Shown: piece by piece, positions 61,261-64,000 of the stretch
How the letters are laid out: each line of letters opens with the position of its first letter
Numbering within the stretch: the first letter of the stretch is position 1
Source: Eleginops maclovinus
Lineage: Eukaryota > Chordata > Actinopteri > Perciformes > Eleginopidae
Direction of reading: 5' to 3'
Length of the DNA stretch: 64,000 nt
Assembly (NCBI RefSeq): GCF_036324505.1
Contig: NC_086350.1
Coordinates: 14,515,032-14,579,031, forward strand
The notes under the pieces: model-generated
Told to the model about the DNA's origin: nothing
Seen by the model: only the letters and a program-made list of their open reading frames with translations
Databases searched by the model: none
Position numbers and translations under genes: made by a program

Positions 61261-62426
61261 TACATGCTATCGTCAGAATTAATCAGGGTTGCAGTAGTGT
61301 GTTGTGTAATTAAAACTGTGTTGCACTCTAAATTCACCTCTGTGTCTTCTTTTATCCACCGTTGCTGTTACTTGTGATTGTTTGCAGCATTCTGCCTATT
61401 ATATTGTAACACAAGTATCAAAAAGCAACACCTTAACAAAATACAGAAAAAAGACATTTATTTTATTATTATTAATTTTTAATAATATTTGTATAATAAC
61501 AATTATTTGACAGCATTCTGGGTATGTGTGGACATACTGAGGCAGGATGGCTTCTAACCCTATGTGCCTTGTTCTCCACACCCATCGGCAGATAATCCAC
61601 ACTAGTCTAGTCGCCTCACCTGACACATTTTTTTTTCACTTTTCCTTCTTTTATCCTCCCTGTCCTTTGACCAACCTCATTCAATCTTTGATGCTCCAAA
61701 CAACCTTGTATCAGACTCTCACTCTCTGTCACTTTGTTTTAAAGCTGCCTTCTCCCACTCAGGCCTTTTAATCATGTCTCTAAAGCTCTTTCCTAAGTGC
61801 TTAGGCCTTGATTGCAAAGACCAGCTTTGTTTATTTGACTAAATTAAAAAAGGGGAAAAAAAACTCAAGGCAAAGAGCATGTTAACAGCCAGATGCACCC
61901 ATGCTGTCATTTCCCTAAAGCTCTAAAGTTCAGCGCATTTTAGGAAAAACAAGTAATCAGAGGGCTGGTTTCAAATGAAGAAAAATCCTCAAAATCTCCC
62001 ACCATATAATTATTATTCCCAGAACGAAGTCATCTCTTGTGTAAAATAAAAATACTACTGACCTGTATTTTGTCATTCCTAACATATTTCATTTACACTA
62101 CTGGAAAACAAAGAAATCCAACAAGGTCAAATTATTAGTGTAGAATGGATTGGTTTCCAGTGACACACCTAGCCACATTTCTCACCACGCTAGCCCTTTC
62201 TTTTTAACAACCACAGTCATGTGTTGATTACTAAAAAACTAAATTAAAACAAACTATAACTCCTCATCATCATTATGGATGCATAACCATAATTGTTAAA
62301 ATAATTGAATGTATTATGAAAACCGATTTTAAATATTAAATGTCTTCTATTATGCTTTATTTGAACAATATCTTGTAGGCAATATCTACACAAAACTTGT
62401 CTGTGAAGTGTTTTGCTCAAAATACC

Positions 62427-62882
62427 AAACAGATCTCCCATTGTAGCATGCCTCATACCCCTCTATTTCTGCCCTGTTCCTGAAGTGCTGATTCTGTGAC
62501 TGTCTTTAAATTTGAGCGGACCTGAAGCTGGCCACGCTCTTAAGTCCCTCTTGCAGACATCCTGCTGAATGCACAGACACACAGAGGTGCTGCGGAGGGG
62601 ATTCAGCTGGCGACTGTTTATGGGGGAAGATAGGTTGGGACGTGTCACGTGGGCGGGACGTTGCCACGAGTGCAGTGCCAGCCCATATTTTGGTTATGAC
62701 GTCATGACTGAAGCCAATCTGGATCAGCTCATTTGTACCCCCGTTTTTAGAGATGTGGGTAAGGAGGAAAAGAGAGAGGGTTGAGTTTTCTGACACTTTG
62801 TGAGTCTCCTTACACATCGGGGACACATATTTATGTATAAAAGACAGCAAAAAATGCATTTTCCATAATAGGGGACCTTTAA
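62427..62882. mobile_element. Probable DNA-transposon remnant (MITE-like)
   Basis: The right end reads AATGCATTTTCCATAATAGG, then GGACCTTT; its reverse complement AAAGGTCCCCTATTATGG resembles the left end CAGATCTCCCATTGTAGCATG. AAAGGTCCC...ATTAT termini recur in dispersed fish repeats. The interior has no transposase coding. The inverted repeats are diverged, so limits are approximate. Confidence 0.45.
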
Positions 62883-64000
62883 AATGTACTTGCAGATTCT
62901 AAAGAGGCATTGGATTCATCCTCCTCTAGGCTGGCTGCCACCTCCTCAGATCAGTCCTAAGCAGCTTGCCTGCTGGCGGAGTAAAGCTTGTTCAAGCACT
63001 GCTGAATTTATGGGTCAATCACGGCCAAAATGTCTGTTACACTTACTGACACGACAACATCACTTCTTGTTTGACATTGGTTATGTTTATTGGAAAGATT
63101 TGCATTGGTTATACAACTTGATCAGGAAAGTTGAATAGATATTTGTTTTCATTTAATTTAATCTATATCTCCTCTTGTTTTCCACAGCTTCCTCTTTACT
63201 TTATTTCAAGTCTGAGGGTCCTAATTGGTGAGAACCAGACTAATCTTTTAGTTGTCTTCTTAAGCTTAACCCTTTGCCATCTGTCCCAGAAAGGCTTCTT
63301 GTGATTGGCCATGCGGCATAAGAGAGCAAGGATTAAGGAAAAGCAGAATCTTTAAATTAAATGAGGATATTTCACTTGTCACGAAGGGCATGATGGTATC
63401 TATCGGGACGGACATGATATCATCTCATTATGTTAACAAGAATCCTATGAGCGCATGTGTGCACATGTTTCTGGTACCATATGCATGCTCACAGAAGCAT
63501 ACTTTGGTGTAAATTCAAGCAAAACTCTTTCTTGTACAGCAATACCCAGGATGTATACAAGTGTAGCACACACTCAACCCTTATTTGATGTGTTGATTTA
63601 CATTGCTGATGAGAAGAGATGCCTGTTTGATTAGAATTTGCCATACATAATGTTTCAAACACATTGATCATTTGGTTGCTTACATAACTATAATGTCATA
63701 TATTTGTTGTTTTTTTCTATTTAGTTTTTCGCGTGAACGGAAACATAAATGATACACTTTGAATTCTGTGCGATAATAGGAGTGTCCTTATATAAACTCA
63801 TAATTTTTCAGCTTGATAACAAATGCTATTGTCTGTGGAGATATCATTTATATATACACATTCCTACATTTACTTAATGGACAGCTGTTGAATGCCTGAT
63901 TGTTGTCTGAGAAAGTTGAGTGGCAGTGGTTGGCTGTGAGAAGTGAACAGCGCTGCTTTTTAGTTAATGTTTTGAAGTACTTCTTGGTATCTTACATGTA

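Noticed and set aside
62506..63138. ORFs of 117 and 84 codons in the right flank
   Set aside because: They lie in or beside transposon-like sequence and show no protein family features.

Overview
The window looks like nuclear genomic DNA from a teleost fish, probably a percomorph. Genes are split into many short exons with GT-AG borders. Introns and spacers are full of long CA/TG microsatellites, LINE-like 3' tails and short non-autonomous DNA transposons of kinds common in fish, and the recognisable proteins are vertebrate ones. I identify genes by translated similarity to families I know; no database search was run.

Layout. (1) 1-29.7 kb, plus strand: most of frmd4a, a FERM-domain polarity scaffold. 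It enters from the left edge inside an intron, with 22 coding exons in the canonical path, two alternative last exons and a long 3'UTR. An intact elongator tRNA-Met with two decayed relatives sits antisense in one of its late introns. (2) 31.5-32.7 kb, minus: a small four-pass membrane protein resembling TMEM253. (3) 33.7-38.3 kb, minus: a classical (type I) cadherin. (4) 39.4-43.5 kb, minus: pdp2, a mitochondrial pyruvate dehydrogenase phosphatase. (5) 44.0-51.5 kb, plus: terb1, a meiotic telomere-attachment protein. It is head-to-head with pdp2 across a short shared promoter that carries an RFX X-box-like palindrome. (6) 54.6-56.7 kb, minus: an unrecognised protein with an N-myristoylation-type start and a PEP-rich tandem repeat. 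(7) 57.3-57.8 kb, plus: a TMEM140-like four-pass protein. (8) 59.2-60.2 kb, minus: cyren, the Ku-binding regulator of end joining. (9) 60.3-64 kb: spacer with a 195-bp CA repeat and a probable transposon remnant.

From memory of human maps, FRMD4A (10p), TMEM253 (14q), PDP2 and TERB1 with cadherin genes (16q22), and TMEM140 with CYREN (7q33) come from different chromosomes. The fish segment therefore joins several ancestral blocks, and the pdp2-terb1 and tmem140-cyren pairs are preserved. The genes do not form a single pathway.

The main anomaly is five single-base reading-frame breaks inside otherwise well-conserved coding exons: three in frmd4a and two in the cadherin. pdp2, terb1, the TMEM253-like gene and cyren are frame-perfect. 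Assembly error is the simplest explanation; real lesions are the alternative. Other points of note are two tandem LTP-motif exons in terb1 that look like duplicated shelterin (TRF1)-binding motifs, a perfect 29-bp-arm palindrome downstream of terb1, and an intronic tRNA family with changed anticodons.
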